Assembly: GCF_001412215.1 (NCBI RefSeq)
Contig: NZ_LLWP01000004.1
Coordinates: forward strand, 434,001 to 498,000
Reading direction: 5' to 3'
DNA length: 64,000 nt
From: Pedobacter sp. Hv1
GTDB lineage: Bacteria; Bacteroidota; Bacteroidia; Sphingobacteriales; Sphingobacteriaceae
In this document: positions 8,800 to 18,674 of the stretch, one piece after another
Position numbering within the stretch: the first letter of the stretch is position 1
How the letters are laid out: each line of letters begins with the position of its first letter
Position numbers and translations under genes: made by a program
Notes under the pieces: model-generated
What the model was told of the DNA's origin: nothing
What the model saw: only the letters and a program-made list of their open reading frames with translations
Databases searched by the model: none

Positions 8800-9176
8800 T
8801 TACTGAGCATTTTTTAAATATTCATCGGCAATTAAGGTTGCAAAAAGCCTTACCTCTTTTTGGTTTAAGAATGCTTCAAAATTAAAAAACCCATTAGCTG
8901 TGTCTGTTTTGTTTCTATAATTCTTTATAATAATCCCTTGCCATTCGTCTCCTTCTGCAACGGGTGTTATGTTCTGGTGGGCAATTGAGTTTCTGAACAA
9001 CCTCAAGAGGTCGCCTTTCTTTTTCCTTTATTATTAAATTCGTGAGGAACGAATATTAATCCTATCAAGGAGTTCAATAGGTGTGTAAACTTATTAGGGC
9101 CACTAAAACTTGCAACATTTTGCTTTGTGCGCTCAATAAATTTAATGTCAAACTGATCAATTGTTGGATAGCCCAT
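8800..9176 (-). pseudogene. Frameshifted HEPN-family gene (two overlapping frames)
   Basis: Two consecutive frames look like halves of one protein of about 125 residues. The upstream frame (9176 to 9003, 57 codons) begins MGYPTIDQFDIKFIERTKQN and contains KFTHLLNSLIGLIFVP. The downstream frame (9006 to 8800) begins near LRLFRNSIAHQNITP, whose R-N-x3-H is the HEPN RNase motif. The pattern resembles the small pEK499_p136-type HEPN family. The frames overlap at TTGA (9003-9006); a single missing base in the A-rich stretch just upstream (about 9010-9035) would join them. Either a real inactivating deletion, a sequencing error or recoding; no classical -1 slippery heptamer is in frame. Confidence 0.6.
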
Positions 9177-9194
9177 TTTAAATAATATTAGTAT

Positions 9195-9602
9195 CTATTT
9201 TTTCTCCATCAACCGTTCCAACCTATCAATCATTTCCTTTTGCTGCGCTAGCATACGCTCATACAGCTCAACCATTTTATCAAGAGGGTTGAAATTGAAA
9301 GTAGGATATACATTCATTCCGTTTGATTGGTCATGCGTATTGAACGTATTAGAAATAACATTTACAACTTGTTCCTCATCAAAATTCTCGAAGGCTTCAA
9401 CAGGTACTTTCAGTATGGCAGATACCTGCTTTAATATATCGGTTTCGATGGTTTCCTTTTGCTCCAGTAGCGATACTTTTTGTTGGTTCCAGTCGTAGCC
9501 CAGCTCAGAGGCCAGGGCATCCTGTTTCAGGCCCATCATTTCGCGGAAACGCTTAATGTTGCGGCCCTGGTGTATGTGCTTCGGGTTGGCGGTGTTTGTC
9601 AT
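9195..9602 (-). CDS. XRE-family transcriptional regulator
   Basis: 135-residue regulator. Residues about 14-70 form a Cro/C1-type helix-turn-helix (GRNIKRFREMMGLKQDALASE). The C-terminus (about 105-135, MLAQQKEMIDRLERLMEKK) is a predicted coiled coil for dimerisation. It leads the minus-strand defence gene series (18 bp before the HEPN start), so it probably represses itself and the genes below. Two identical palindromic 9-mers in its own promoter support autoregulation. Confidence 0.85.
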   Translation of the reverse strand: MTNTANPKHIHQGRNIKRFREMMGLKQDALASELGYDWNQQKVSLLEQKETIETDILKQVSAILKVPVEAFENFDEEQVVNVISNTFNTHDQSNGMNVYPTFNFNPLDKMVELYERMLAQQKEMIDRLERLMEKK

Positions 9603-9609
9603 AATAAGG

Positions 9610-9661
9610 CAAATCTAAAATTTTTCTTCCGTGTAAATTACGGATTCCCGCAGTAAATTAC
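9610..9661 (-). promoter_or_regulatory. Promoter and twin operator of the XRE-led operon
   Basis: On the minus strand a perfect Bacteroidota -7 box TAGATTTG lies at 9617-9610. The 9-mer GTAAATTAC, itself a near-palindrome, occurs twice at 9633-9641 and 9653-9661, exactly 20 bp (two helical turns) apart, covering the expected -33 region. This is the layout of an XRE repressor operator; the assignment is inference. Confidence 0.55.
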
Positions 9662-9837
9662 CAGTAAAACAAATAAAAATATCAGCCAAAGTGCATTGGT
9701 ATAATGCGGCATACAAGACCGTTACTTATAAACTGAAGATCAATCCTTTATGCAGCCGCGTTGATCGTTTTGTCCTATAATAAATATTATGTTAAGTAAT
9801 AAATTTAGAACCAACCCTACACTGCCATAAATGCCTA

Positions 9838-10971
9838 TTAAAATTCGTTAAGTTTTCGTTTTAAATCCTGAACTCTATCTAACCTATTTTTTCTGGTATA
9901 GATTTCTATGAGCAATTGAATGGTGTTCCGATCGTTAGGATTAATTTCTAATGCACGTAACAAAGTAAATTCTGATCGATTGATATAGGAAGTAAATTTC
10001 TGTTTGTTTTTTTGCTTTAAGGCATCATTTGAATAATTGACATAAACCAATCCTAATTGATAAAGTGCATCAAAATAGTTCTGGTCGATATCTAAAGCTT
10101 TTTTATAAGCTTGTTCTGCTGCTGTAGCATTATTGGATTGCGATTGCTGTAAATAACCAAATAAAAACAGCAATAATTTACTTCTCTTTTCTGTTGCTAT
10201 AGAAGTTTCTATCACTTTCATGGCTCTATCGTATTTTTCATTATCGAGCAACAAATTGATGTAATCGTTAGTTAGAAATGGATGGTAAGGATTGAGTCTT
10301 AAACCATCATCCAATATTTTTATGGCTATCTCGCTTTCAAATTTAGAGGCATAAATATTGGCCATGTGCTGAAATACCACCGGATTTCTAATTCCATTTT
10401 CTTTAGCTCTTTTGAAATAGTTCAAGGCTTCATCATACGATTGGATATTTTGCGCACACAAAGCCACATTTATAGCTAAAGTTGTATCTGTAGGCAAATA
10501 GTCGCTTACTTGTTTCAATAGGTTAAAAGCTGTAAAAAAATCGTTTTGTTGGTATGCCCTATTTCCTTCTGTTTGTTTTTTGATGTTGATGTTGTAGGTT
10601 GATGCTTTGATTAAACCAGAATTGTCTTGAAATTTATCCAGTTTGCTTGCTTTATCAACAGCTTCTACAGCCAGATCGTAATATTTATCAGCATTAGCCA
10701 CGTTATCATCAATAATGGCAACGTACGAACTCAAATAAGCTTTTGTTGCCCAGGTTTCTGGCCAATTTTTGGTTTTTTTATCATTTTGGGCCACTTCAAT
10801 TGCTTTGATCCCCTCTCCTATAATGCTCAATTGTTTTTTAACATCGGCCTTAGCTGCAATGCTTGCTTGCAGTTTACCAACGCTATTTTGCGCCAATTGT
10901 ACTTGCGATTTTTGCGCAAAAGCCTCAAAACCAAGCATAAAAACAAATAAAAGGGATATTCTATATTTCAT
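9838..10971 (-). CDS. Exported TPR-repeat protein
   Basis: 377 residues with a signal peptide ending at about EAFAQ (20) and TPR-type repeats from about residue 140 (for example FNLLKQVSDYLPTD, ALNYFKRAKENG, AIKILDDGLRLNP, AEQAYKKALDID, LLRALEINP). TPRs mediate protein contacts; the partner is unknown. It is the third gene after gyrA and a paralogue-like relative of its neighbour, but a terminator hairpin sits between them, so it may have its own promoter. Confidence 0.8.
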   Translation of the reverse strand: MKYRISLLFVFMLGFEAFAQKSQVQLAQNSVGKLQASIAAKADVKKQLSIIGEGIKAIEVAQNDKKTKNWPETWATKAYLSSYVAIIDDNVANADKYYDLAVEAVDKASKLDKFQDNSGLIKASTYNINIKKQTEGNRAYQQNDFFTAFNLLKQVSDYLPTDTTLAINVALCAQNIQSYDEALNYFKRAKENGIRNPVVFQHMANIYASKFESEIAIKILDDGLRLNPYHPFLTNDYINLLLDNEKYDRAMKVIETSIATEKRSKLLLFLFGYLQQSQSNNATAAEQAYKKALDIDQNYFDALYQLGLVYVNYSNDALKQKNKQKFTSYINRSEFTLLRALEINPNDRNTIQLLIEIYTRKNRLDRVQDLKRKLNEF

Positions 10972-11004
10972 GTACCAAGCTATTTAACACAAAAATAGTC
11001 AAAA

Positions 11005-11035
11005 AAAAAGAGGGATAATAATTACCCCTCTTTTT
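11005..11035 (-). terminator. Intrinsic terminator after the gyrA-linked TPR gene
   Basis: 10-bp stem (11005-11014 with 11026-11035, AAAAAGAGGG/CCCTCTTTTT) with an 11-nt loop, followed on the minus strand by a run of T. It would end the gyrA-TPR transcript before the second TPR gene. Confidence 0.7.
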
Positions 11036-11052
11036 AAATCTATTCAATTGGT

Positions 11053-12135
11053 TTAGTTTGCTGGAATAGCATCCAATCTTTTCTTGATATCTTCGTAATT
11101 TGCAGTATCATTTTTGAAAGCGTAAATCTGTTTCAACGTTTCTAACGATGGTACAAATTTAGGATCGATTTCTAAAGATTTTTTATAGAAAGGTAAAGAC
11201 TGATCAATTAATTCGGTCATTTTTGCAGTTGCTGCATTAAATTCTTTTACTTTTTTAGAATCTATCTTTTTTCTCTCATCTTGCATGTTCAATGCTTGTT
11301 TGTAATAGGTACCACCCATTAAGTAATGGTAAACTGCTTTATTTGGATCTTTAGCAATTAATTTGCTTAATGATTCTTGAGATTTAGCAATATCACCTTT
11401 GGCAATATAGATATCTGTTTCAGTACCAATAAAATCGCCATCTTCTGGGAATTTAACTAATGCAGCTTTTACCTCTGCCAAACCAGCAACAGTATCTTTT
11501 AGTTCTCTCAAGGTCATGTCTATAATTTCAGCATAAAGCGCTCTAGAGTCTGGAGAATTTAAGCTAATTACTTTTTTAAAGTGACCAATCGCTTTTGGAT
11601 AATTTTTAACCAATTTAGCTGTAACACCAGCATTTAAATACATAGCAGTATCTTGAGGATTAAAAACAATCATTTGCTCAAATACATTTAATGCAGTTGG
11701 ATAGTCTTTGCTCTTATAAGCTCTCATCCCTCTGCCAAAAACTGCATTACGAATATTGATTTCTGCAGTTGCAATATTGTCTTTGTCTGCATTTTTTGTA
11801 TCTAATGCTTTTGCTTTAACAATTGCTTCTTCTGCAATTTTTTGCTTAGCCAATGAGTTTGCTTCACTTACAGTATCAGTTATTGCTATGGCCGAAGCAA
11901 ATAAAGATCTATATACCCAAGCTTCTGGTAAATCTTTAGATTTTTCGTTGGCAATCGCTTTATCGGTATTCACCAATCCATCATTCAAAGCAGTCATTTT
12001 TTTATCATAAGCCTGACTTATCCCTGCAAATGCGAAAATGTTCCACTTCTTTTTTGCGTCTGCAACTTCACTCTTTTGAGCATTGGCAAATGTAGCACTA
12101 CCTACAATCAATATACTTAAAAGTAATTTTTTCAT
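11053..12135 (-). CDS. Exported TPR-repeat protein downstream of gyrA
   Basis: 360 residues, signal peptide ending at about TFANAQ (20). TPR-like helices from about residue 130, including AYKSKDYPTALNVFEQMIVFNP and FYKKSLEIDPKFVPSLE (each partly quoted). It starts 29 bp after the gyrA stop on the same strand; a TPR protein after gyrA is a recurrent Bacteroidota arrangement (recalled). Periplasmic scaffold or cofactor role is inferred; no enzyme motif is seen. Confidence 0.8.
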   Translation of the reverse strand: MKKLLLSILIVGSATFANAQKSEVADAKKKWNIFAFAGISQAYDKKMTALNDGLVNTDKAIANEKSKDLPEAWVYRSLFASAIAITDTVSEANSLAKQKIAEEAIVKAKALDTKNADKDNIATAEINIRNAVFGRGMRAYKSKDYPTALNVFEQMIVFNPQDTAMYLNAGVTAKLVKNYPKAIGHFKKVISLNSPDSRALYAEIIDMTLRELKDTVAGLAEVKAALVKFPEDGDFIGTETDIYIAKGDIAKSQESLSKLIAKDPNKAVYHYLMGGTYYKQALNMQDERKKIDSKKVKEFNAATAKMTELIDQSLPFYKKSLEIDPKFVPSLETLKQIYAFKNDTANYEDIKKRLDAIPAN

Positions 12136-12164
12136 GTTCTTTTTAATTTTTTTTCTAAATTATA

Positions 12165-14744
12165 TTAATTCTCTTCAGTTTTTTCTTCGGTATCAGTATT
12201 GTTATCATTATCAGTTTTTTCATCTGATTCTGGGCTTGCGGTTTCCGTAGAATCTTCACTTCCTTCTGCTAAAGTTTCTACTTCTTCATCCTCATGTTCA
12301 ATTTTAGCTACAGATGCAATTTCATCGTTACCTTTTAAAGTAATTAAACGAACACCTTGCGTTGCTCTTCCCATTACCCTCAATTCGCTCACTACAATTC
12401 TAATAACGATACCTGATTTGTTAATAATCATCAAGTCATCAGCATCTGTTACATTTTTTATAGCAACTAATGCGCCAGTTTTTTCGGTTACGTTAATTGT
12501 TTTAACACCTTTACCACCTCTATTGGTTACGCGGTAATCGTCAATATCAGTACGTTTACCATATCCTTTTTCTGATACTACCAAAACAGTTGCCTCAGCA
12601 TCGTTAATGGCAATCATACCCACAACCTCATCCTGATCATGTGCCAAAGTAACGCCTCTTACGCCCGTAGCCGTTCTTCCCATTGGTCTAACCGTACTTT
12701 CGTTAAAGCGAATTGCTCTACCAGAACGCAAGGCCATTACAATTTCACTATTACCCGTTGTTAAACTTGCTTCTAGCAATTGATCGCCTTCGTTAATGTT
12801 AATGGCATTGATACCGTTAACACGTGGACGCGAATAAGCTTCTAAAGAGGTTTTCTTAATGGTACCTTTTTTAGTACACATAATGATAAAGTTATTCTCC
12901 AAATAATCTTGGTCTTTTAAATTTACAACCTTGATATAAGCTTTAACTTTTTCTTCTTTAGGGATATTGATAATGTTCTGTAATGCTCTTCCTTTACTTA
13001 ACCTGCTTCCTTCCGGAATTTCGTAAACCCTTAACCAGAAACAACGGCCAGCTTCGGTAAAGAACAACATGTAGTTATGGTTAGAGGCAATTAGTAAATG
13101 TTCTATAAAGTCTTCATTTCTAGAATCGCTTCCTTTAGCGCCTTTACCACCTCTGCCTTGTGTACGGTACTCTGTAGCAGGGGTACGTTTAATATAACCT
13201 TCGTGCGAGATGGTAATTACAACTTCTTCGTCTTCGATGAAATCTTCCATGCTCATGTCTTCTGCCGAGTGAACGATTGTAGTTCTACGCTCATCGCCAT
13301 ATTTATCAATCATTTCTGCCAATTCATCTTTAATAATTTGCATACGTAAAGATTCGTCAGCTAAGATAGATTTCAAGTATTCGATGGTTTTCATCAACTC
13401 TGCATATTCTTCTTTGATCTTATCGCGCTCCAGTCCGGTTAACCTACGTAGGGTCATATCCAAAATGGCCCTAGCCTGGATGTCGCTCAAACCAAATTTC
13501 TCCATTAAGCCAACTCTCGCTTCTTCTGGTGTGTTTGAGCCACGAATTAATTTAATTACTTCTTCAATATGATCTAAAGCAATTAATAATCCTTCTAAAA
13601 TATGTGCACGTTTTTCTGCTTCTGCTAATTCATACTTCGTTCTACGAACAATTACATCATGTCTGTGGTCAACAAAATGACGAATTAAGTCTTTTAGGTT
13701 TAACATTTGCGGACGGCCATGAACCAAAGCAATGTTATTTACACTGAAAGATGTTTGTAATGCAGTTTGTTTGTATAAGTTATTTAAAACGATACTCGCA
13801 TTGGCATCGCGTTTAATTTCGTAAACGATGCGGATACCATCTTTGTTAGATTCGTCTTTGATGTTGGAGATACCTTCCAGTTTTTTCTCGCCCACTAATT
13901 CAGCGGTACGCTCAATCATTTGAGATTTATTAACTTGGTAAGGTATTTCGGTTACAATAATGGTTTCGCGGTCTTTTACAGTTTCTATTTCTGCTTTGGC
14001 ACGCATTACAATACGACCTCTACCTGTTTCGAAAGCATCTTGTACACCTGTATAGCCATAAATAATAGCTCCTGTAGGGAAATCAGGACCTTTGATATGT
14101 TTCATCAACTCTGCAATCGTAATCTCATTGTTTTCAATGTATGCTATTGTTGCATTTATGGCCTCTGTAAGGTTGTGAGGTGCCATATTAGTTGCCATAC
14201 CTACGGCAATACCAGACGATCCATTGATCAATAAGTTCGGAACTTTAGAAGGAAGTACACTTGGCTCTTGCTCAGTGTCATCAAAGTTTAACTGAAAATC
14301 GACAGTATCTTTATTGATATCTGCTACCATTTCTTCAGCAAGTTTACTAAATCTTGCTTCGGTGTAACGCATAGCAGCAGGCGAATCGCCATCAACTGAA
14401 CCGTAGTTACCTTGTCCATCAACCATTAAATAACGTAAGCTCCACTCCTGTGCCATACGTACCATGGTCATATATACCGATGAATCTCCATGTGGGTGAT
14501 ACTTACCCAATACCTCTCCAACAATACGTGCAGATTTTTTATAAGGTTTTCCTGCACCCAAACCTAATCCTAACATACCATACAAAACACGGCGATGTAC
14601 TGGTTTCAAGCCGTCACGCACATCAGGCAATGCCCTACTTACGATAACCGACATTGAATAATCGATATAAGCAGATTTCATCTGCTCATCTATGTTTATT
14701 GAAATAATTTTGTCGTTCTCTTGATTTTCTAAATCTTCTGCCAT
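12165..14744 (-). CDS. gyrA: DNA gyrase subunit A
   Basis: Breaks and rejoins DNA in the GyrA2GyrB2 enzyme that introduces negative supercoils. Seen: the N-terminal winged-helix/tower domain with [14 protein letters not shown] (76-89), catalytic Tyr127 in [10 protein letters not shown], the C-terminal beta-pinwheel with a GyrA box in the form QGRGGKG, and a long acidic tail (about 810-859) rich in Glu, Asp and Thr. 859 residues is normal. In the quinolone region, Ser88 matches E. coli Ser83, but the position of E. coli Asp87 is Met92 (SSVYMTMVR). Upstream is a small TTCGCT/AGCGAA hairpin (14757-14772). Confidence 0.97.
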   Translation of the reverse strand: MAEDLENQENDKIISINIDEQMKSAYIDYSMSVIVSRALPDVRDGLKPVHRRVLYGMLGLGLGAGKPYKKSARIVGEVLGKYHPHGDSSVYMTMVRMAQEWSLRYLMVDGQGNYGSVDGDSPAAMRYTEARFSKLAEEMVADINKDTVDFQLNFDDTEQEPSVLPSKVPNLLINGSSGIAVGMATNMAPHNLTEAINATIAYIENNEITIAELMKHIKGPDFPTGAIIYGYTGVQDAFETGRGRIVMRAKAEIETVKDRETIIVTEIPYQVNKSQMIERTAELVGEKKLEGISNIKDESNKDGIRIVYEIKRDANASIVLNNLYKQTALQTSFSVNNIALVHGRPQMLNLKDLIRHFVDHRHDVIVRRTKYELAEAEKRAHILEGLLIALDHIEEVIKLIRGSNTPEEARVGLMEKFGLSDIQARAILDMTLRRLTGLERDKIKEEYAELMKTIEYLKSILADESLRMQIIKDELAEMIDKYGDERRTTIVHSAEDMSMEDFIEDEEVVITISHEGYIKRTPATEYRTQGRGGKGAKGSDSRNEDFIEHLLIASNHNYMLFFTEAGRCFWLRVYEIPEGSRLSKGRALQNIINIPKEEKVKAYIKVVNLKDQDYLENNFIIMCTKKGTIKKTSLEAYSRPRVNGINAININEGDQLLEASLTTGNSEIVMALRSGRAIRFNESTVRPMGRTATGVRGVTLAHDQDEVVGMIAINDAEATVLVVSEKGYGKRTDIDDYRVTNRGGKGVKTINVTEKTGALVAIKNVTDADDLMIINKSGIVIRIVVSELRVMGRATQGVRLITLKGNDEIASVAKIEHEDEEVETLAEGSEDSTETASPESDEKTDNDNNTDTEEKTEEN

Positions 14745-14975
14745 AAATAATATTGTTCGCTAAAAAGCGAATTTAAATTAGGTTTTACTATAACCTTGCG
14801 AATTTAATAAAATATGCGCCAATATGCACCTTTATGTGGAAAAGTTTTACCCTTGGGGATAATGAGTTTTTAGGGTAATTTTTAACCGAATGATTTCTTG
14901 TCAGTTCCAACATTTAATCCTTCTTCTGATCAGAAAAAATAGGTCATTTATTAGTAGCAAAATAGATTTTTATCC

Positions 14976-15485
14976 ATTATTAGGAGCAAATATTGATCAT
15001 TCTTCATTTCAGAAAAGCAGTACCTGTGGTTCTTTGGTTCCGATAGCCCCGCTGTACGCTCTACTGCGTGCCGCTGCCATCGGGTTTAGCTAACAAAAAA
15101 CAGTGTCCTTTTTGAGCGTTCAGTTTCCTAGCGAAATGCCCTTGTCAATTAAACCTGATTGGAGCGAACACGGAGCCGCAGGCGAAGTAAAGCGGAAAGC
15201 AGGACTGACTTTGCGAAGAGAAACTGACTATCGTTTGCTAATCCATTTGTTAAACATTATTAGGAGCAAATATTGATCATTCTTCATTTCGGAAAAGAAG
15301 TACCTGTGGTTCTTTGGTTCCGATAGCCCCGCTGTACGCTCTACTGCGTGCCGCTGCCATCGGGTTTAGCACACAGAAAACAGTGTCTTTTTTGAGCGTT
15401 CAGTTTCCTAGCGAAATGCCCTTGTCAATTAAACCTGATTGCAGCGAACACGGAGCCGCAGGCGAAGTAAAGCGGAAAGCGGGGC
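14976..15485. repeat. Tandem duplication of a ~225-bp intergenic element
   Basis: 14976-15205 and 15256-15485 are nearly identical at a constant 280-bp offset, differing at a few scattered bases. Each unit starts ATTATTAGGAGCAAATATTG, contains CCGATAGCCCCGCTGTACG and a REP-like core (CCTGATTG...AAAGCGGAAAGC). A decayed third start (TTATTAGTAGCAAAATAG) lies at 14948-14965. Open frames inside are the same in both copies because the DNA is duplicated, not because they are genes. The 870-bp gap between gyrA and dnaE otherwise holds nothing recognisable. Confidence 0.85.
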
Positions 15486-15525
15486 TGCATTGGCCAAAAT
15501 GCTACTACCTTTCGTTTTCTAATGT

Positions 15526-15610
15526 AAAATAGGGAATGGGGAATAGTAAATATGAAATAGTGAATAGGTAATTGGAAATAGAAAATGGGGAATAGGTAAT
15601 AAGGAGGAAT
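15526..15610. repeat. Low-complexity GGGAATAG-type repeat
   Basis: About 85 bp of imperfect 7-8-bp units of the form AGGGAATGGGGAATAG, GTGAATAGGTAATTGG and similar, ending just after the stop of the dnaE-like gene. The same family, in reverse orientation, occurs at 53081-53127 and 55291-55350. Confidence 0.7.
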
Positions 15611-15616
15611 GAACAA

Positions 15617-18607
15617 TTAAACTTTTAACACGGGATTATCTACAATTGGCAATTTGGCAAATTTGATTACTTCTACACTTGGCACACCAAAATCTAGCAT
15701 TACTTTACCTAAAATTAGATAACAGCCCTTACCTCTAAAAGGATAAACGGGAGAGCTATTTGGGAAATGGGTAGTATCGAAAAAACTCCCTTCTCTATCT
15801 ATAAAGGTTCCAAACCACATTTTGGTATTTTTGATGGTGTAAACTGTTTTATCGCAAACAAAATTACCCAGCATTTTTACAATCTTACCTTCGTGTTTAA
15901 CTAGATCATTGGCCAAAACATCTCCCCTATAAGCTGTTTTAAGCAAATCGAACATGCTTAAACTTACCGGAAAGCCTAGCAGTTCCAGTTCTTGATAGGC
16001 ATCTTCAATTAAATGACTTTCTAAAACTGGTAGCACATAAGATTTGGCAGCTAAATGAAACAGCTCTTGCCCTACAGTTGGTTTAGTGCTGTTGCCCAAG
16101 TAATTGTGCACTTCCCATAACAGTTCTTTTTTAGTTTTACCAGTAAAGCGCAAGGCGCCAATTCTAATCAATATAATCGATTGTTCTAGAGAAAGATAGG
16201 TGCGTTTAATTAAATCTTCTAAATCGATATATTTTCCATTTTGTTTGCGCTCTTGCGGAATGCTATCGATTAGTTTATTTTCCAATCCTTGGATACCGAT
16301 CAGGCCCAAATAGGCATCATCTGCATTGATATTCACTACACTATCGCTATGGTTTACACAGGGCAAATGTACCCTTGCTCCTGTTTGTTGTAAGGCATGC
16401 ACATAAACCCAACGTTGATAAAAACCCCCATAATTGTTCAGTACCGCTACCATAAACTCTTTGGGGTAATAGGTTTTGAGGTACAAACTTTGGTAACTTT
16501 CTACCGCAAAACTTGCCGAATGCGCCTTAGAAAAGCTAAAGCCTGCAAAACTAGATACCTGCCTCCATACTTCTTTGGTCACTTCTTCGTCGCGACCTAA
16601 GGATTTTGCGGTGGTAAAAAAGCGTCTGGATAGTTTTTCAAATTCGCTATTCTTGGTTCGGTATTTACCACTCATTCCACGCCTTAGGATATCTGCATCT
16701 GCTAAATCTAAACCCGCATAATGACAACAGACCTTAATTACATCTTCTTGGTAAACCATAATGCCAAAGGTTTCTTCGAGCTGCTCTTTCATTACGTTAT
16801 CCAAATAATTTACCGCTTCTGGATGATGGTAGCTCTGGATGTACATTTTCATCATTCCAGAACTGGCTACTCCGGGCCTAATGATAGAGCTTGCAGCTAC
16901 CAAGGTTTTATAATCTTCGCACTGCAGTTTTTTCAGCAATTGCCTCATGGCTGGAGATTCGATGTAAAAACAACCAATCGGCGTACCCGCCCGTAATTGT
17001 GCATTGAGCTTTGGATCTGTTTTAAAAGCCTTAAAATTATGGATTTCTATAGACTTGTTCTTGTTCTTTAAAATCAATTGTACAGCCTCTCTAATGTGCC
17101 CAATGCCTCTTTGACTTAGGATATCATATTTATCCAAACCAATCTCTTCTGCTTCGTACATGTCCCATTGTACGGTCGGAAATCCTTTTGGAGGCAGATC
17201 TAAGGCCGTATAATAAGTTAAAGGCTCTTCGCCTATCAAAATCCCACCGGCATGTATAGACCGTTGATTTGGCATATCTTTCATCAAACTATTGATGAGC
17301 AGGATTTTATTGAAAACAGGATTGTTGAGGTTGAATTTTTCTTTGGTAGGATCTGTAAAATCGTCGATCTCGCTTTTTGGCAAGCCCATTACCTTACCAA
17401 TCTCCCTAATAATGGCCCGATCTTTAAAACTGCTCATGGTACCTAACAAAGCAGTATGGGGATACTTTTTGAAAATATAGTTTTGGATCGATGGCCGTTC
17501 GTCCCAACTAAAATCGATATCGAAATCTGGTGGAGAACTGCGTTTATGGTTCAGAAAACGCTCAAAATAAAGGTCTAATGCAATGGGGTCAACATCTGTA
17601 ATTTTAAGGCAATAAGCCACAATACTATTGGCGCCAGAACCCCTACCTACATGATAGAAGCCCCGCTCTTCCATTGCATAGCGAACCACATCCCAGGTGA
17701 TGAGGAAATAAGCAGAAAAATTCAATTCATCGATTACTTTTAACTCTTTATTTATCCTTTTTAGCGCCTCTTCATTATCATTTCCATAGCGATAAGCCAA
17801 ACCTTTCATGGCCAACTCGGTTAATAAAGCCAAATCTTCTTGTGCACTACCTTTAAAGTACTTTTTGTTCTTTTTGCCAAATAGGTAATCGTCTGTTGTA
17901 CAAGAATCTAATAACCTTTGGGTATTTTCTAAGATAAAAGCATAGGAGGCAAACTTGTCCCTCAGTTCATTTTCACTAATAAACCACTCATTTTGCTGGC
18001 AATAATTGTTTTCGGTTAGCTTACCTAAAACTGTATTTAAAGCTATAGCTCTTAAATATTTATGCAACCTATGTTGTATTTTATCTTTAACTGTTACTGG
18101 ATGAAAAACCACCAATTTATGTTTGATTGCCTGAAGTGCTTTACCTACAATTTTATGAAGTTCATTGGCACGTATGCCTAAATATTCGTGGTCTTTTAAA
18201 TTCTCTTTTTTACCATAAGGATAAACCACAAAAGCATGGTTAAATGAAAAGGGTTCGACTGGCAAAGGCAACTCGTTAAGATTGTGGTAGGTTAAAAAAT
18301 CATTCAACTCTTTCATGCCCTCTTTATTTTTGGCAATACCTATATACAATAATTGATGATCACGCCTAAATTCTATCCCTATAATTGGTTTAATGTGGTA
18401 AGCTGGCTTAATTATTTCTCCTTCATCATTTTTCTGATCAAAATTTTCTTTACGGCAGAGCCTAATCAACTCCATACAACCTGTAGAGTTATTGATATCG
18501 GTGAGTACCAGCTGATGGATATCTTTTGCCCGGGCCTCGGCAATGAGGTCTTTTATTTTTAGGGTACCATAACGGAGACTATATTGAGAATGTACGTTTA
18601 AAAACAT
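15617..18607 (-). CDS. dnaE2: DnaE-type DNA polymerase III alpha, short error-prone form
   Basis: 996-residue C-family polymerase, well below the roughly 1,450 residues usual for replicative DnaE in this phylum, and placed after a Y-family polymerase as in mutagenesis cassettes. Seen: an N-terminal PHP domain starting FLNVHSQYSLRYG whose LTDINN replaces the usual TDH motif, so metal-binding residues are incomplete; the polymerase active site PDFDIDFSWDERP (about residues 357-370); fingers GRGSGANSIVAYC and SFSKAHSASFAVE. Likely translesion or damage-induced synthesis. The dnaE2 name is by context; imuA is not present nearby. Confidence 0.8.
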   Translation of the reverse strand: MFLNVHSQYSLRYGTLKIKDLIAEARAKDIHQLVLTDINNSTGCMELIRLCRKENFDQKNDEGEIIKPAYHIKPIIGIEFRRDHQLLYIGIAKNKEGMKELNDFLTYHNLNELPLPVEPFSFNHAFVVYPYGKKENLKDHEYLGIRANELHKIVGKALQAIKHKLVVFHPVTVKDKIQHRLHKYLRAIALNTVLGKLTENNYCQQNEWFISENELRDKFASYAFILENTQRLLDSCTTDDYLFGKKNKKYFKGSAQEDLALLTELAMKGLAYRYGNDNEEALKRINKELKVIDELNFSAYFLITWDVVRYAMEERGFYHVGRGSGANSIVAYCLKITDVDPIALDLYFERFLNHKRSSPPDFDIDFSWDERPSIQNYIFKKYPHTALLGTMSSFKDRAIIREIGKVMGLPKSEIDDFTDPTKEKFNLNNPVFNKILLINSLMKDMPNQRSIHAGGILIGEEPLTYYTALDLPPKGFPTVQWDMYEAEEIGLDKYDILSQRGIGHIREAVQLILKNKNKSIEIHNFKAFKTDPKLNAQLRAGTPIGCFYIESPAMRQLLKKLQCEDYKTLVAASSIIRPGVASSGMMKMYIQSYHHPEAVNYLDNVMKEQLEETFGIMVYQEDVIKVCCHYAGLDLADADILRRGMSGKYRTKNSEFEKLSRRFFTTAKSLGRDEEVTKEVWRQVSSFAGFSFSKAHSASFAVESYQSLYLKTYYPKEFMVAVLNNYGGFYQRWVYVHALQQTGARVHLPCVNHSDSVVNINADDAYLGLIGIQGLENKLIDSIPQERKQNGKYIDLEDLIKRTYLSLEQSIILIRIGALRFTGKTKKELLWEVHNYLGNSTKPTVGQELFHLAAKSYVLPVLESHLIEDAYQELELLGFPVSLSMFDLLKTAYRGDVLANDLVKHEGKIVKMLGNFVCDKTVYTIKNTKMWFGTFIDREGSFFDTTHFPNSSPVYPFRGKGCYLILGKVMLDFGVPSVEVIKFAKLPIVDNPVLKV

Positions 18608-18674
18608 TTTTTAAATGGATTAATAGTCCATGGCTTATTTGCATAAAAATCATTAACCAATAGGCTATTGATCC

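Noticed and set aside
14890..15532. Two open frames with the same MVPIAPLYALL-type protein
   Set aside because: They match only because the underlying element is duplicated; no start signal or domain.
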